Counted from the first letter of the stretch, positions 47,394 to 56,452 are shown. The stretch: 64,000 bases of DNA from Streptomyces albicerus (GCF_008905045.1 NZ_VWMY01000013.1:1-64000); one strand, 5' to 3'. Numbers and translations are program-made. The notes: generated from the letters alone by a model not told the origin.

Positions 47394-48440
47394 GCCTTGC
47401 CGAATCACCAGTCTGCCACCCTGCCGCTGGGCGACGACTTTGCCCGGGAGATTGATGGCTCCCTGACCGCGCCAGCCGGTGATCAGCCGGTCGACCTCTT
47501 CGATGTGCCGGGCGAACAGCGAACCGGCGGGCGCCCCGGCCTCGATGGCGGCGCGGCGCAGGATCCGGCGCCGCACGGCGGGCGGCAGGGCGTACAGCTT
47601 GGCGCACTCCAGGAGGCCGGCGGCGTCGCGTACGGAGGCCTCGGCCTGGCCGGCCCACGCGTCGAGGGCGTCGGCGTCGTCACGGGACAGCTGGGCCGTA
47701 CGGGCGAGGGCTTCGACGACGCCCTTGCCGAGCGCCTTCTCCAGGGCGGGCAGGCCCTCGTGGCGCAGCCGGGAGCGGGTGTACGCCGGGTCGGCGTTGT
47801 GGGGGTCGTCCCAGACGGGCAGGGACTGGACCATGCAGGCCTTGCGGGCGGTCTGCCGGTCGAGGTGGAGGAAGGGGCGGCGGTAACGGCCGTCGGCCCC
47901 CGAGACCGCGGCCATTCCGGACAGGGAGCGGATGCCGGAGCCGCGGGCCAGGCCGAGCAGGACGGTTTCGGCTTGGTCGTCGCGGGTGTGGCCGAGCAGG
48001 ATCGCGGCGGCGCCGTGGCGCTCGGCCGCGGCGTCCAGGGCGGCGTAGCGGGCGTCGCGGGCGGCGGCTTCAGGGCCTCCGTCGCGGCCGACGGTGACGG
48101 CGACGGACTCGGCAGGGGTCAGCCCCAGGTCGGTGAGGCGCAGCACGACCTCGGCGGCGCGCAGGTCGGAGCCGGGCTGCAGACCGTGGTCCACGGTGAT
48201 GCCGCCGGCGCGGATGCCGAGTTTGGGAGCTTCGAAGGCGAGGGCGGAGGCGAGCGCCATGGAGTCGGCGCCGCCGGAGCACGCGACGAGCACGAGCGGC
48301 GGGGGCGGCAGCTCGTGCGAGGTCGGACCAGGCGTCTCGTGCGAGGTCTCGTCAGAGGCGGGGGTGTGGTCGGTGAGGAGGTCGTGGAGCACGCGGCGGA
48401 CCGCCAGGCGTATCGCCGCGACCGCAGGATGGGGACCCAT
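47391..48440 (-). CDS. tilS: tRNA(Ile)-lysidine synthase
   Basis: Modifies the wobble cytidine of the AUA-reading tRNA(Ile) with lysine, using ATP. 349 residues. PP-loop [20 protein letters not shown] near residue 57, [24 protein letters not shown] (split at 20: [20 protein letters not shown]), and [16 protein letters not shown] are characteristic. The C-terminal domains of E. coli TilS are reduced, as in other actinobacteria. AAGGGAA lies 6 nt before the ATG. hpt follows after 107 nt. Confidence 0.95.
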   Translation of the reverse strand: MGPHPAVAAIRLAVRRVLHDLLTDHTPASDETSHETPGPTSHELPPPPLVLVACSGGADSMALASALAFEAPKLGIRAGGITVDHGLQPGSDLRAAEVVLRLTDLGLTPAESVAVTVGRDGGPEAAARDARYAALDAAAERHGAAAILLGHTRDDQAETVLLGLARGSGIRSLSGMAAVSGADGRYRRPFLHLDRQTARKACMVQSLPVWDDPHNADPAYTRSRLRHEGLPALEKALGKGVVEALARTAQLSRDDADALDAWAGQAEASVRDAAGLLECAKLYALPPAVRRRILRRAAIEAGAPAGSLFARHIEEVDRLITGWRGQGAINLPGKVVAQRQGGRLVIRQG

Positions 48441-48613
48441 GTCCGGTTCCCTTCATGAAATTGTCGGGGGGTGAGCCCGAGGTTCGGTCACTCAGAGTGT
48501 GTAGATGGTGACAGAACCGGGCCGTTCCCCGAGCATTGCACGCCTACCCATCGCTCACGGTCCCTCGGACGGGTGATTGGAGGGGCGTTCACCTGCCGTC
48601 GGCCGGATTCGTT

Positions 48614-49738
48614 TCACGACTCTGCCTTACGGTGCACCCGCGCGACCCAGTCCGCCGGTTTGGCGATCTCCGTCTTGGTGGGGAGCGTGTTCGGCGAGGT
48701 CCACACGCGGTTGAAGCCGTCCATGCCCACCTGGTCCACGACCGCGCGTACGAACCGCTCCCCGTCGCGGTACTGGCGCAGCTTGGCGTCGAGGCCGAGC
48801 AGCTTGCGCAGGGCCAGGTCGAGGCGGGAGGCGCCGCGGGCGCGCCGCTGCTGGAATTTCTCGCGGATCTCGGCGACGGACGGGACCACGGCGGGGCCGA
48901 CGCCGTCCATCACGAAGTCGGCGTGACCCTCCAGGAGGGACATCACGGCCGTCAGCCGGCCGAGGATTTCGCGCTGGGCGGGGGTCTGCACGATCTCGAC
49001 GATGGACCGCGCGTCGTCGCCCTCCTCGCCCTCGGGACGGCCGCCCGCGAGGGACTGGGCGGCCTCGCGGATGCGCTCCAGGACGGTCATGGGGTCGACC
49101 TCGGTCTCCCCCAAGAAAGACTGGATTTCGCCCTCGAGGTGGTCGCGCAGCCAGGGCACGGCCGTGAACTGCGTGCGGTGGGTCTCCTCGTGGAGGCAGA
49201 CCCAGAGCCGGAAGTCATGGGGCTGGACGTCGAGCTCGCGCTCCACGTGCACGATGTTCGGCGCGACGAGGAGGAGCCTGCCGCCGCCGTTCTCACCGGC
49301 CGGGAGTTCCCGCGTGGCCGGGGCGAAGGTCTCGTACTGGCCGAGGACCCTGGAGGCCAGGAAGGACAGCAGCATGCCCAGCTCGACGCCGGTGACCTTG
49401 CCGCCGACGGCGCCGAGAACGGCTCCGCCCGGAGTGCTGCCGCGACGTTCCTGCATCTTGTCGAGCAGCGGTTTGAGGATCTCCCGGAACCCCGCGACGT
49501 TCGCCCGGACCCAGCCCGGGCGGTCGACGACGAGGATGGGAGTGTCGTGGAGGTCGTCGCCGCCCATCCGCGTGAAGCCGCGGACGTGCTCCTCCGAAGC
49601 CTTGGCGTGTCGGCGCAGCTCGGCGACGACGGCCCTGGCCTCGTCGCGACTCACCTCTGGGCCCGGCCTTACGAGCCGGGTCGCGGTCGCCACCGCGAGA
49701 TTCCAGTCGACCATCTCCGCACCACCGATGCTCGTCAT
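48614..49738 (-). CDS. Zinc-dependent metalloprotease, DUF2342 family
   Basis: 374 residues. The zinc motif is LWVCLHEETHRTQFTAVPWL (HExTH type), with a helical N-terminal part (VDWNLAVATATRLVRPGPEV) and DFVMDGVGPAVVPSVAEIRE downstream. The family is often listed as F420-biosynthesis-associated by co-occurrence, but no F420 function is shown. No signal peptide. ACCGTA at 49745-49750 is TACGGT on the minus strand, 6 nt before the ATG, pointing to a leaderless mRNA; the ATG at 49714 is an alternative start. Confidence 0.88.
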   Translation of the reverse strand: MTSIGGAEMVDWNLAVATATRLVRPGPEVSRDEARAVVAELRRHAKASEEHVRGFTRMGGDDLHDTPILVVDRPGWVRANVAGFREILKPLLDKMQERRGSTPGGAVLGAVGGKVTGVELGMLLSFLASRVLGQYETFAPATRELPAGENGGGRLLLVAPNIVHVERELDVQPHDFRLWVCLHEETHRTQFTAVPWLRDHLEGEIQSFLGETEVDPMTVLERIREAAQSLAGGRPEGEEGDDARSIVEIVQTPAQREILGRLTAVMSLLEGHADFVMDGVGPAVVPSVAEIREKFQQRRARGASRLDLALRKLLGLDAKLRQYRDGERFVRAVVDQVGMDGFNRVWTSPNTLPTKTEIAKPADWVARVHRKAES

Positions 49739-49820
49739 GCGTCAACCGTACGTGAGCGCTGCCGCTTGGGGCAGGGAGTGGGGTCGTGGGGGGTTCCCTT
49801 GTGGAGAAAGTGCGGGTCGA

Positions 49821-49880
49821 GTGTGGCTGATCGCGCAGTTCCCCGCGCCCCTGAGCGGGGCGCCCCTTACGGGGCGCGCC
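49821..49880. repeat. Dispersed intergenic repeat, copy C (partial)
   Basis: GTGTGGCTGATCGCGCAGTT, then CCCCGCGCCCCTGAGCGGGG and CGCCCCTTACGGGGCG, two small hairpins. It shares the GTGGCTGATCGCGC start and CCCCGCGCCCCT part with the copy at 53860. It lies between dacB and the metalloprotease gene. Confidence 0.55.
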
Positions 49881-49889
49881 CCCGCATGC

Positions 49890-51476
49890 TCAGTTGCAGC
49901 CGCAGGACGCCAGTGTTGATGCCAGGCGGTCCAGGGTCTGCTGGGTCGCCGTTGGGTCCATGGGGCGGTTGGAGGAGGTCAGGAAGGCGAAGGCGAGGAG
50001 GCGGCCGTCGGTGTCGACGACCGTGCCTGCCAGGGTGTGTACGCCGGTCAGGGTGCCCGTCTTGGCGCGTACGACTCCGGTGCCGGGCTGGTCGGCGTAA
50101 CGCTTGCTGAGGGTGCCGGTGAAACCGGCCACCGGGAGGCCGGTGAGGGCCGGGCGGAGGTCCGGGTGGGCGGGGTCGGCTGCCTTGGCGAGCAGAGCGG
50201 TGAGCAGGTCCGCGGTGAGCTTGTCGGCGCGGTTCAGACCGCTGCCGTCCGCGAACTCGACGCCCTTCAGGGGCAGGCCGAGCTTCTTCAGCTGCTTACG
50301 GATTCCCGCGGAGCCGCCCTTGAAGCTCGCCTGTTCGCCGGAGGCGAGGGCGGTCTGGCGGGCCAGGGCCTCGGCGATGTCGTTGTCGCTGTTGGTCAGC
50401 ATGCGCTCGACCAGGGCGGACAGGGGCGGTGACTCGACGGTGGCGAGGGGCTTGGCGCGGTCGGTCGCCTTGGAGGGGCCGGGGGTTGTGGTCTTGATGC
50501 CGCGGTCCTTCAGCAGGTCCGCGAACTTCCTCGCCGCGTCGGCCGCCGGGTCCTCGCTGCGGTCCGCGGTGCCGCTGGAGGAGTCGTCGAGGCGGCCCTC
50601 GTCGGCCATCAGGGCGGTGACCGGGGCGAGGTTGCCGTTGTCTGGGCCGATGGGGTGCGCGGCGGAGCCCTCGTACAGCGAGGTGTCGTACGAGAGCGTC
50701 ACCTCGGCGGTCTTGCGGGCCTTGAGGGCGCGGGCGGTGTCGTCGGCGAGGGTGCGCAGACTCGCGTTGCCGGCCGCGTCCTTGCGGGCGGTCAGCGTGG
50801 GGTCGCCGCCGCCGACGAGGACGAGCTCCCCGGTGTCGGGTTCGAGGGCCGTACGCGTCGCGATGCGGTGGTCGGCGCCCGCCGCGGAGAGGACCGCGAC
50901 GGCCGTGGCGATCTTCGTGGTGGAGGCCGGCGTCAGCGCGTCGTCCGCGCCCTTGCCGTACAGGCGCTTGCCGGTGGTCATGTCGACGACGGCGGCCGAA
51001 CGTTCGGAGCCCAGCGAGGCGTCGCCCAGGAGCGGCCCGAGGACGTCGGCGAGGGCCTTCTCCGTGGGCGACGGACCGGAACCGACGGACCGGCCCAGTC
51101 CGGTGAGCACGGACGCCGCGCTGGGTGCGGGCGCCGGCGCCTTTCCGGATGTACCGGACACATGACCGTGATCTGCGCCACCTGCGCGCTCCCGCGATGC
51201 GGCCCAGTCGCGCTCCGCCGTACGCTGACCGGTGGAGTCCCAGGGCCCGGCCGCAGTGACCACGGTGGCCGCCACGACGAGTCCGAGGGTGGCGGAGCCC
51301 GCCGTGAACTGCACGGTCGACGGCCGCGTGACCAGCGGCTTCACGGCTCCCGCAGCCCGGACGAGCGGTGGCTTCACTGCTCCCACGGCCCGTACGAGTT
51401 GAGGTCTCACGGATCGCGCGACCCGCACCACATGCGGTCTCGCGGCCCGCCAAGCCTTCAGCTCTGGCACGACCAC
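49890..51476 (-). CDS. dacB: D-alanyl-D-alanine carboxypeptidase/endopeptidase (PBP4 type)
   Basis: Peptidoglycan-trimming penicillin-binding protein of class C, 528 residues. Active-site motifs: SxxK in LTPASTTKIATAVAVL, SxN in MLTNSDNDIAEALARQ, KTG in VVRAKTGTLTGVHTLAG. The N-terminus is unusual: some 60 basic residues with a repeated LVRAVGAVKP-type unit precede a membrane helix (FTAGSATLGLVVAATVVTAA), so the enzyme is probably membrane-tethered with a cytoplasmic tail. GTG start at 51476, with GTG 51470 better spaced from AAAGGGG. Divergent from ppa. Confidence 0.93.
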   Translation of the reverse strand: MVVPELKAWRAARPHVVRVARSVRPQLVRAVGAVKPPLVRAAGAVKPLVTRPSTVQFTAGSATLGLVVAATVVTAAGPWDSTGQRTAERDWAASRERAGGADHGHVSGTSGKAPAPAPSAASVLTGLGRSVGSGPSPTEKALADVLGPLLGDASLGSERSAAVVDMTTGKRLYGKGADDALTPASTTKIATAVAVLSAAGADHRIATRTALEPDTGELVLVGGGDPTLTARKDAAGNASLRTLADDTARALKARKTAEVTLSYDTSLYEGSAAHPIGPDNGNLAPVTALMADEGRLDDSSSGTADRSEDPAADAARKFADLLKDRGIKTTTPGPSKATDRAKPLATVESPPLSALVERMLTNSDNDIAEALARQTALASGEQASFKGGSAGIRKQLKKLGLPLKGVEFADGSGLNRADKLTADLLTALLAKAADPAHPDLRPALTGLPVAGFTGTLSKRYADQPGTGVVRAKTGTLTGVHTLAGTVVDTDGRLLAFAFLTSSNRPMDPTATQQTLDRLASTLASCGCN

Positions 51477-51555
51477 CAGCCCCTTTCGCGATCACACACC
51501 TGCGTGAGGGACACTTAACCACCAGAACTATGTGCTGATCATGGAGGAGCCACCG

Positions 51556-52047
51556 GTGGAGTTCGACGTCACGATCGAGATTCCGAAGGGTTCGCGGAAC
51601 AAGTACGAGGTGGACCACGAGACCGGTCGGATCCGCCTGGACCGTCGCCTCTTCACCTCGACCAGCTACCCGGCCGACTACGGCTTCGTCGAGAACACCC
51701 TCGGCGAGGACGGCGACCCGCTGGACGCCCTCGTCATCCTGGACGAGCCGACCTTCCCCGGCTGCCTCATCCAGTGCCGCACGATCGGCATGTTCCGTAT
51801 GACGGACGAGGCCGGCGGCGACGACAAGCTGCTGTGCGTGCCGGCGCACGACCCGCGCGTGGAGCACCTGCGGGACATCCACCACGTGTCGGAGTTCGAC
51901 CGCCTGGAGATCCAGCACTTCTTCGAGGTCTACAAGGACCTGGAGCCCGGCAAGTCCGTCGAGGGTGCCAACTGGGTGGGCCGCACGGACGCCGAGGCCG
52001 AGATCGAGCGGTCGTACAAGCGCTTCAAGGAGACGGGCGGTCACTGA
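51556..52047 (+). CDS. ppa: Inorganic pyrophosphatase
   Basis: Hydrolyses pyrophosphate and so pulls biosynthetic reactions forward; cytoplasmic, soluble family I. 163 residues. [40 protein letters not shown] and the metal-binding [16 protein letters not shown] (DxDPxD) are intact. GTG at 51556, 6 nt after GGAGGAG, gives the normal N-terminus; the ATG at 51541 overlaps that ribosome site. Confidence 0.97.
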   Translation: MEFDVTIEIPKGSRNKYEVDHETGRIRLDRRLFTSTSYPADYGFVENTLGEDGDPLDALVILDEPTFPGCLIQCRTIGMFRMTDEAGGDDKLLCVPAHDPRVEHLRDIHHVSEFDRLEIQHFFEVYKDLEPGKSVEGANWVGRTDAEAEIERSYKRFKETGGH

Positions 52048-52151
52048 GCCTCTGTGACCTGCGGGCCGTGCGATCCTACTGGGTGGCGCGGCCCGTTCGT
52101 CTGTCAGTGCGCATACTGAGGCGTACTGGAGGTGCGAGTCGGGAGTAGCTG

Positions 52152-53789
52152 GTGACGGAGCCGGAGGCGGAAGACCGCAAGCCGCAGTCGGACGAGGCGA
52201 GGAGCGCTTTCCAGCCACCGCCAGGTGTGGCCCCGGCGCTGGAGGACGAATCGCAGACGACGTCGGAGTTCGCGATTCCCGAGGGGCTCGCGCCGCCCGA
52301 GCCGCCGACGACGGAGCCCGAGGGCTCGGCCTTCAATACCCCACGGACGTATCGCGCCCCCACGTTCACCCCGCCGATGGGGATACCGCAGGTCAACCTC
52401 ACCAAGGACGTTCCCTGGCAGGACCGGATGCGCACGATGCTGCGTATGCCGGTCGCCGAGCGGCCCGTGCCCGAGACCGTGCAGAAGACGGAGGACGAGG
52501 GTCCGGCCGTCCCGCGCGTGCTCGACCTGACCCTGCGTATCGGGGAGTTGCTGCTCGCGGGCGGAGAAGGCGCCGAGGACGTGGAGGCGGCGATGTTCGC
52601 CGTCTGCCGCTCGTACGGCCTGGACCGCTGCGAGCCGAACGTCACCTTCACGCTGCTTTCCATCTCGTACCAGCCGTCGCTGGTCGACGATCCGGTGACC
52701 GCCTCGCGGACCGTACGCCGCCGGGGAACCGACTACACGCGGCTCTCAGCCGTGTTCCGGCTCGTCGACGACATCAGCGACGACGAGACCGAGGTCTCCC
52801 TGGAGGAGGCCTACCGGCGGCTCGCGGAGATCCGCCGCAACCGGCACCCGTACAACGGCTGGGTGCTGAGCGGGGCCTCCGGCCTCCTCGCGGGCGGAGC
52901 CTCCATGCTCGTCGGCGGTGGACTGGTCGTCTTCGTGGCGGCCGCCCTCGGCGCGCTGCTGGGCGACCGGCTGGCGTGGCTGTGCTCGGGGCGCGGACTT
53001 CCGGAGTTCTACCAGTTCACGGTGGCCGCGATGCCGCCCGCCGCGATCGGGGTCGCGCTCACGCTCGCGGACGTCGACGTGCGCGCGTCCGCGGTGATCA
53101 CCGGTGGTCTCTTCGCGCTGATGCCCGGGCGGGCGCTGGTGGCGGGCGTGCAGGACGGTCTGACCGGCTACTACATCACCGCGGCGGCCCGCCTCCTGGA
53201 GGTCATGTACCTCTTCGTGGGCGTCGTCATCGGTGTCCTCGTGGCCTTGTACTTCGGTGTGAAGCTGGGCGTCGAGCTGAATCCGGACGCGGCGCTGCTG
53301 TTCGCCGAGCGGCCGGTGCTGCAGATCGCCGCGTCGATGCTGCTGACGCTCGCCTTCGCGGTGCTGCTCCAGCAGGAACGATCCACCGTGCTGATCGTGA
53401 CCCTCAACGGCGGGGTGGCGTGGAGCGTGTACGGGGCGATGCACTACGCGGGCGGGATCTCGCCGGTCGCCTCGACGGCCGTCGCCGCCGGTCTGGTGGG
53501 CCTGTTCGGGCAGCTCCTGTCGCGCTACCGGTTCGCGTCCGCGCTCCCGTTCACGACCGCCGCGATCGGGCCGCTGCTGCCCGGTTCGGCCACGTACTTC
53601 GGGCTGCTCGCGATCGCCCAGAACGACGTCGACGCGGGGCTGGTGTCCCTCACCAAGGCCGCCGCCCTCGCGATGGCGATCGCGATCGGCGTGAACCTGG
53701 GGTCCGAGATCTCCCGCATGTTCCTGCGGCTACCGGGAGCGACCAGCTCGGCGGGGCGCCGCGCGGCCAAGCGGACGCGCGGGTTCTGA
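52152..53789 (+). CDS. Threonine/serine exporter family protein (ThrE-like)
   Basis: 545 residues. A ~110-residue Pro/Glu-rich cytoplasmic N-terminus precedes the ThrE domain (LDLTLRIGELLLAGGEGAED, VEAAMFAVCRSYGLDRCEPN) and ten or so membrane helices in two halves (GWVLSGASGLLAGGASMLVG; MYLFVGVVIGVLVALYFGVK; second half from VASTAVAAGLVGLFGQLL). Corynebacterial ThrE exports threonine and serine by proton exchange; substrate here is inferred. GGGAG lies 6 nt before the GTG. About 105 nt after ppa. Confidence 0.88.
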   Translation: MTEPEAEDRKPQSDEARSAFQPPPGVAPALEDESQTTSEFAIPEGLAPPEPPTTEPEGSAFNTPRTYRAPTFTPPMGIPQVNLTKDVPWQDRMRTMLRMPVAERPVPETVQKTEDEGPAVPRVLDLTLRIGELLLAGGEGAEDVEAAMFAVCRSYGLDRCEPNVTFTLLSISYQPSLVDDPVTASRTVRRRGTDYTRLSAVFRLVDDISDDETEVSLEEAYRRLAEIRRNRHPYNGWVLSGASGLLAGGASMLVGGGLVVFVAAALGALLGDRLAWLCSGRGLPEFYQFTVAAMPPAAIGVALTLADVDVRASAVITGGLFALMPGRALVAGVQDGLTGYYITAAARLLEVMYLFVGVVIGVLVALYFGVKLGVELNPDAALLFAERPVLQIAASMLLTLAFAVLLQQERSTVLIVTLNGGVAWSVYGAMHYAGGISPVASTAVAAGLVGLFGQLLSRYRFASALPFTTAAIGPLLPGSATYFGLLAIAQNDVDAGLVSLTKAAALAMAIAIGVNLGSEISRMFLRLPGATSSAGRRAAKRTRGF

Positions 53790-53859
53790 GGTACGGGTTC
53801 GTTCGTGGGCGGCTGAGATCGTGGGTGGCTACGGTCTCGTGGCCGAGTGCCGGTCAGTT

Positions 53860-53923
53860 GTGGCTGATCGCGCCCACGCGGCGGAGCCGCAAATGTCACA
53901 GCCCCGCGCCCCTTTCGGGGGCG
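53860..53923. repeat. Dispersed intergenic repeat, copy D
   Basis: GTGGCTGATCGCGCCCACGC, GGCGGAGCCGCAAATGTCAC, AGCCCCGCGCCCCTTTCGGG. Nearly identical to copy A (18634) over about 40 bp and to inverted copy B (43552). It stands between the convergent thrE-like and dedA-like genes. Confidence 0.75.
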
Positions 53924-53945
53924 AGTTCCGGTTGGCCTGAGTCGG

Positions 53946-54941
53946 TCAGTTCTGCGGATAGTCCTGGCCGTACGGGTAGCCCTGGTTCTGCTGCGGGTAC
54001 TGCTGGTTCTGGCCCTGGGGGTACTGGCCCTGCTGGGGGTACTGCTGGCCCTGCGGATAGCCCTGGGGGTACTGCTGGGCGTACTGGTCCTGCGGGTAGC
54101 CGTAGGGCTGGTCCGAACCGTAGGGCTGGTCCGAGGGGTAGGGCTGGTCCGAGGCGTAGGGCTGTTGCTGGTACTGCTGGCCGTGGCCGTTGTTGCCGTA
54201 GTGCTGGTTCTGGTCGTCCTGGTGGGCCGGCGGTACGCGGCGCAGTTGGGTCGTCTGGTCGTCCATGACGGGGGCCGTCGGGGGGGCGTGGGCCGCCGGG
54301 GTCTGCGGCGGGTTCTTCTTGGACTTACTCCGGGCCCGCATGAACTCGATGATGATCGGGACCACCGAGAGGAGGACGATCAGGATCAGGATCGACTCGA
54401 TGTGCTTGTTGACGAAGTCGATCTTGCCGAGCCAGGAGCCGAGCAGCGTGACGCCCGCGCCCCAGAGGATGCCGCCGATGACGTTGAACGTGAGGAACGA
54501 GCGGTACTTCATGCCGCTGACGCCGGCGATGATCGGCGTGAACGTGCGCACGATGGGCACGAAACGGGCCAGCACCAGCGACTTCGGGCCGTACTTCTCG
54601 AAGAACTCGTGGGCCTTGACCACGTTCTCCTGTTTGAAGAGGCGTGAGTCCGGGCGGGTGAAGAGCGCCGGGCCGACCTTCTTGCCGAACATGTAGCCCG
54701 CCTGGTCGCCGAGGATCGCGGCGATACAGATCAGGACGACGGCCGCCCACAGCGGGAAGTCCAGCTGGTCCGACGTGATCAGCAGACCCGCCGTGAACAG
54801 CAGGGAGTCGCCCGGCAGGAAGAAGCCGATGAGCAGGCCCGACTCGGCGAAGACGATCAGGAGCAGCCCCCAGATCCCGAACGAGTCGAGCAGGTAGTCC
54901 GGATCCAACCAGCTTGGACCGAGGGCAAGCGTCGTTGTCAC
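53946..54941 (-). CDS. DedA-family membrane protein with Tyr/Gln/Pro repeat tail
   Basis: 331 residues. DedA core (to ~205): AESGLLIGFFLPGDSLLFTA, ILGDQAGYMFGKKVGPALFT, ARFVPIVRTFTPIIAGVSGM with the family's conserved arginines, and three or more membrane helices. DedA proteins include undecaprenyl-phosphate and phospholipid flippases. The last ~125 residues are disordered: first a basic Pro-rich part, then many Tyr-Pro-Gln-Gln/Gly and Ser-Asp-Gln-Pro-Tyr repeats. The tail is not needed by the family elsewhere. Divergent from the ybjQ-like gene. Confidence 0.9.
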   Translation of the reverse strand: MTTTLALGPSWLDPDYLLDSFGIWGLLLIVFAESGLLIGFFLPGDSLLFTAGLLITSDQLDFPLWAAVVLICIAAILGDQAGYMFGKKVGPALFTRPDSRLFKQENVVKAHEFFEKYGPKSLVLARFVPIVRTFTPIIAGVSGMKYRSFLTFNVIGGILWGAGVTLLGSWLGKIDFVNKHIESILILIVLLSVVPIIIEFMRARSKSKKNPPQTPAAHAPPTAPVMDDQTTQLRRVPPAHQDDQNQHYGNNGHGQQYQQQPYASDQPYPSDQPYGSDQPYGYPQDQYAQQYPQGYPQGQQYPQQGQYPQGQNQQYPQQNQGYPYGQDYPQN

Positions 54942-55083
54942 GGTTCCGGACTCCTGAGGGGTGGTGGATACGGCGTCGGGCGAAGGTGTAGCCGACCAAA
55001 GTTATCAACGCAGCATGAAGTGACCAGGTTCCACCGACTCCTACAGGATGCACTGTGCCCCGACTGGGACAAAGCTGTGAGCC

Positions 55084-55449
55084 ATGGGAATCGAAGAGTA
55101 CGGGGGCGGCCAAGGCCCTCAGTCGGATGTGCTGGTCGTGACGACGAACGACGTGCCCGGCTACCGGATCGAGCAGGTCATCGGTGAGGTCTTCGGGCTG
55201 ACCGTGCGGTCCCGGCACCTCGGCAGCCAGATCGGCGCGGGCCTGAAGTCGATGATCGGCGGCGAGTTGAAGGGCCTCACCAAGACGCTGGTGGAGACCC
55301 GCAACCAGGCGATGGAACGGCTCGTCGAGCAGGCCCGGGTGCGGGGCGCCAACGGTGTGCTGATGTTCCGCTTCGACGTGACCGAGGCCGCGGACGTGGG
55401 CACGGAGGTGTGCGCGTACGGCACAGCCGTGGTGCTGGTCAAGGAGTAG
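55084..55449 (+). CDS. YbjQ/DUF74-family protein
   Basis: 121 residues. VVTTNDVPGYRIEQVIGEVF, GLTVRSRHLGSQIGAGLKSM, GGELKGLTKTLVETRNQAM and GANGVLMFRFDV are family signatures. YbjQ proteins form pentamers with a beta-sheet core; sometimes annotated as heavy-metal-binding, without firm evidence. No membrane segment. Convergent with tipA over a clear terminator. Confidence 0.9.
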   Translation: MGIEEYGGGQGPQSDVLVVTTNDVPGYRIEQVIGEVFGLTVRSRHLGSQIGAGLKSMIGGELKGLTKTLVETRNQAMERLVEQARVRGANGVLMFRFDVTEAADVGTEVCAYGTAVVLVKE

Positions 55450-55460
55450 AGCGGTAACCC

Positions 55461-55496
55461 GGTAAGGGGTGCCCGCCAGGGCAGGCACCCCTTACC
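55461..55496. terminator. Bidirectional terminator between ybjQ-like gene and tipA
   Basis: 13-bp perfect stem GGTAAGGGGTGCC / GGCACCCCTTACC, with a smaller GCC/GGC pairing inside the loop, between the two convergent stop codons. Confidence 0.85.
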
Positions 55497-55510
55497 GACA
55501 TGCTTCACCA

Positions 55511-56272
55511 TCAGGCTCCGTGCCGCGCGGCGTTCGCAAGGAACGCCACGCGCAGATAGGCCGCGAGGCCGGGCCTGATCTGCTCGAAGGTGGATGCGAA
55601 CCGCTCGTCGGCGACATACATCTCGCCGAGGCCGGTGTGGATCTCGTACGTGCAGTCGTAGAAGTTCCGGCTGATCTGCTGCCGGTGCTGCTCGGCGAGT
55701 TCCATCGCCGACTCGGAGTCCGGGGCGACGCCGGCGTCCATGAGCGCGGCGAAGGCGTTGGTGTTCCCGTTGCCCTCGGCCTTGATCCGCAGCCAGTCCT
55801 CCTTCGTGTACGTGGCGGCCCTGCGCTGGGACTCCCGGTACGGTTCGCCGTCGCCCCAGCGGCGCCGGGCCTCCTCCTCGTACTGGTCCGGGTCGTACTC
55901 CCCGAAGACCTCGAACTTCTCCTCGGGCGTGAGGTTGATGCCCATCTTGCGTGCCTCCATGGCGTGCTCCACGGCCGCGGCCATCTTCTGCAGCTTCTCG
56001 ATCCGGGCGGTCAGCAGCTCGTGCTGGCGGCGCAGATGCGCGCGCGGGTCCGCCTCCGGGTCGTCGAGCAGGGCCGCGACCTCGTCGAGCGGAAAGCCGA
56101 GCTCCCGGTAGAACAGGATCTGCTGCAGCCGGTCGAGGTCGACGTCGCTGTAACGCCGGTGGCCCGCGTGGCTGCGCTCGCTCGGTACGAGCAGCTCGAT
56201 CTCGTCGTAGTGGTGCAGCGTCCGCACCGTCACCCCGGCGAAACCGGCGACCTGTCCCACGGAGTAGCTCAT
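55511..56272 (-). CDS. tipA: TipA: MerR-family thiopeptide-responsive regulator
   Basis: 253 residues, the length of S. lividans TipAL. N-terminal MerR helix-turn-helix (MSYSVGQVAGFAGVTVRTLH, HYDEIELLVPSERSHAGHRR), a coiled coil (~75-109), then the TipAS drug-binding domain beginning at Met110 (MGINLTPEEKFEVFGEYDPD). In S. lividans that Met is an internal start giving free TipAS, and it is kept here. Cys207 (NFYDCTYEIH) is present, but position 214, the cysteine that covalently traps thiostrepton in S. lividans (as I recall it), is Gly (EIHTGLGEMY). Reversible or altered ligand response is therefore likely. The start at 56272 was chosen over 56320 by family match. The operator/promoter upstream matches ptipA. 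Confidence 0.95.
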   Translation of the reverse strand: MSYSVGQVAGFAGVTVRTLHHYDEIELLVPSERSHAGHRRYSDVDLDRLQQILFYRELGFPLDEVAALLDDPEADPRAHLRRQHELLTARIEKLQKMAAAVEHAMEARKMGINLTPEEKFEVFGEYDPDQYEEEARRRWGDGEPYRESQRRAATYTKEDWLRIKAEGNGNTNAFAALMDAGVAPDSESAMELAEQHRQQISRNFYDCTYEIHTGLGEMYVADERFASTFEQIRPGLAAYLRVAFLANAARHGA

Positions 56273-56305
56273 CGCCTCCGCTCCCTCCTTTTCGGTACGC
56301 ACCTC

Positions 56306-56336
56306 AGGCTGAGCCCTCACGCCACGTGAGGTGCAA
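56306..56336 (-). promoter_or_regulatory. tipA promoter with TipA operator
   Basis: On the minus strand: -35 TTGCAC (56336-56331), a 19-bp spacer, -10 CAGCCT (56311-56306). The inverted repeat CCTCACG-N3-CGTGAGG (56315-56331) fills the spacer. The overlong 19-bp spacer and this palindrome are the hallmarks of MerR-type activation and correspond to the well-known thiostrepton-inducible ptipA, with small differences in palindrome centre and -10. Confidence 0.85.
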
Positions 56337-56452
56337 GCCCGAATTCACCGGGCGCCGTGTCGGTTTTACCCGCTTATGACGGGGTGGTGGCCCACCATGG
56401 AAACCCGATCCCCCCGCCGGAGACCCGACGACCCCACCGACCCGGAGGCACC

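Noticed and set aside
48614..49738. F420 biosynthesis enzyme
   Set aside because: The family is associated with F420 by co-occurrence only; the HEETH motif indicates a metallopeptidase and no fbi genes are nearby.
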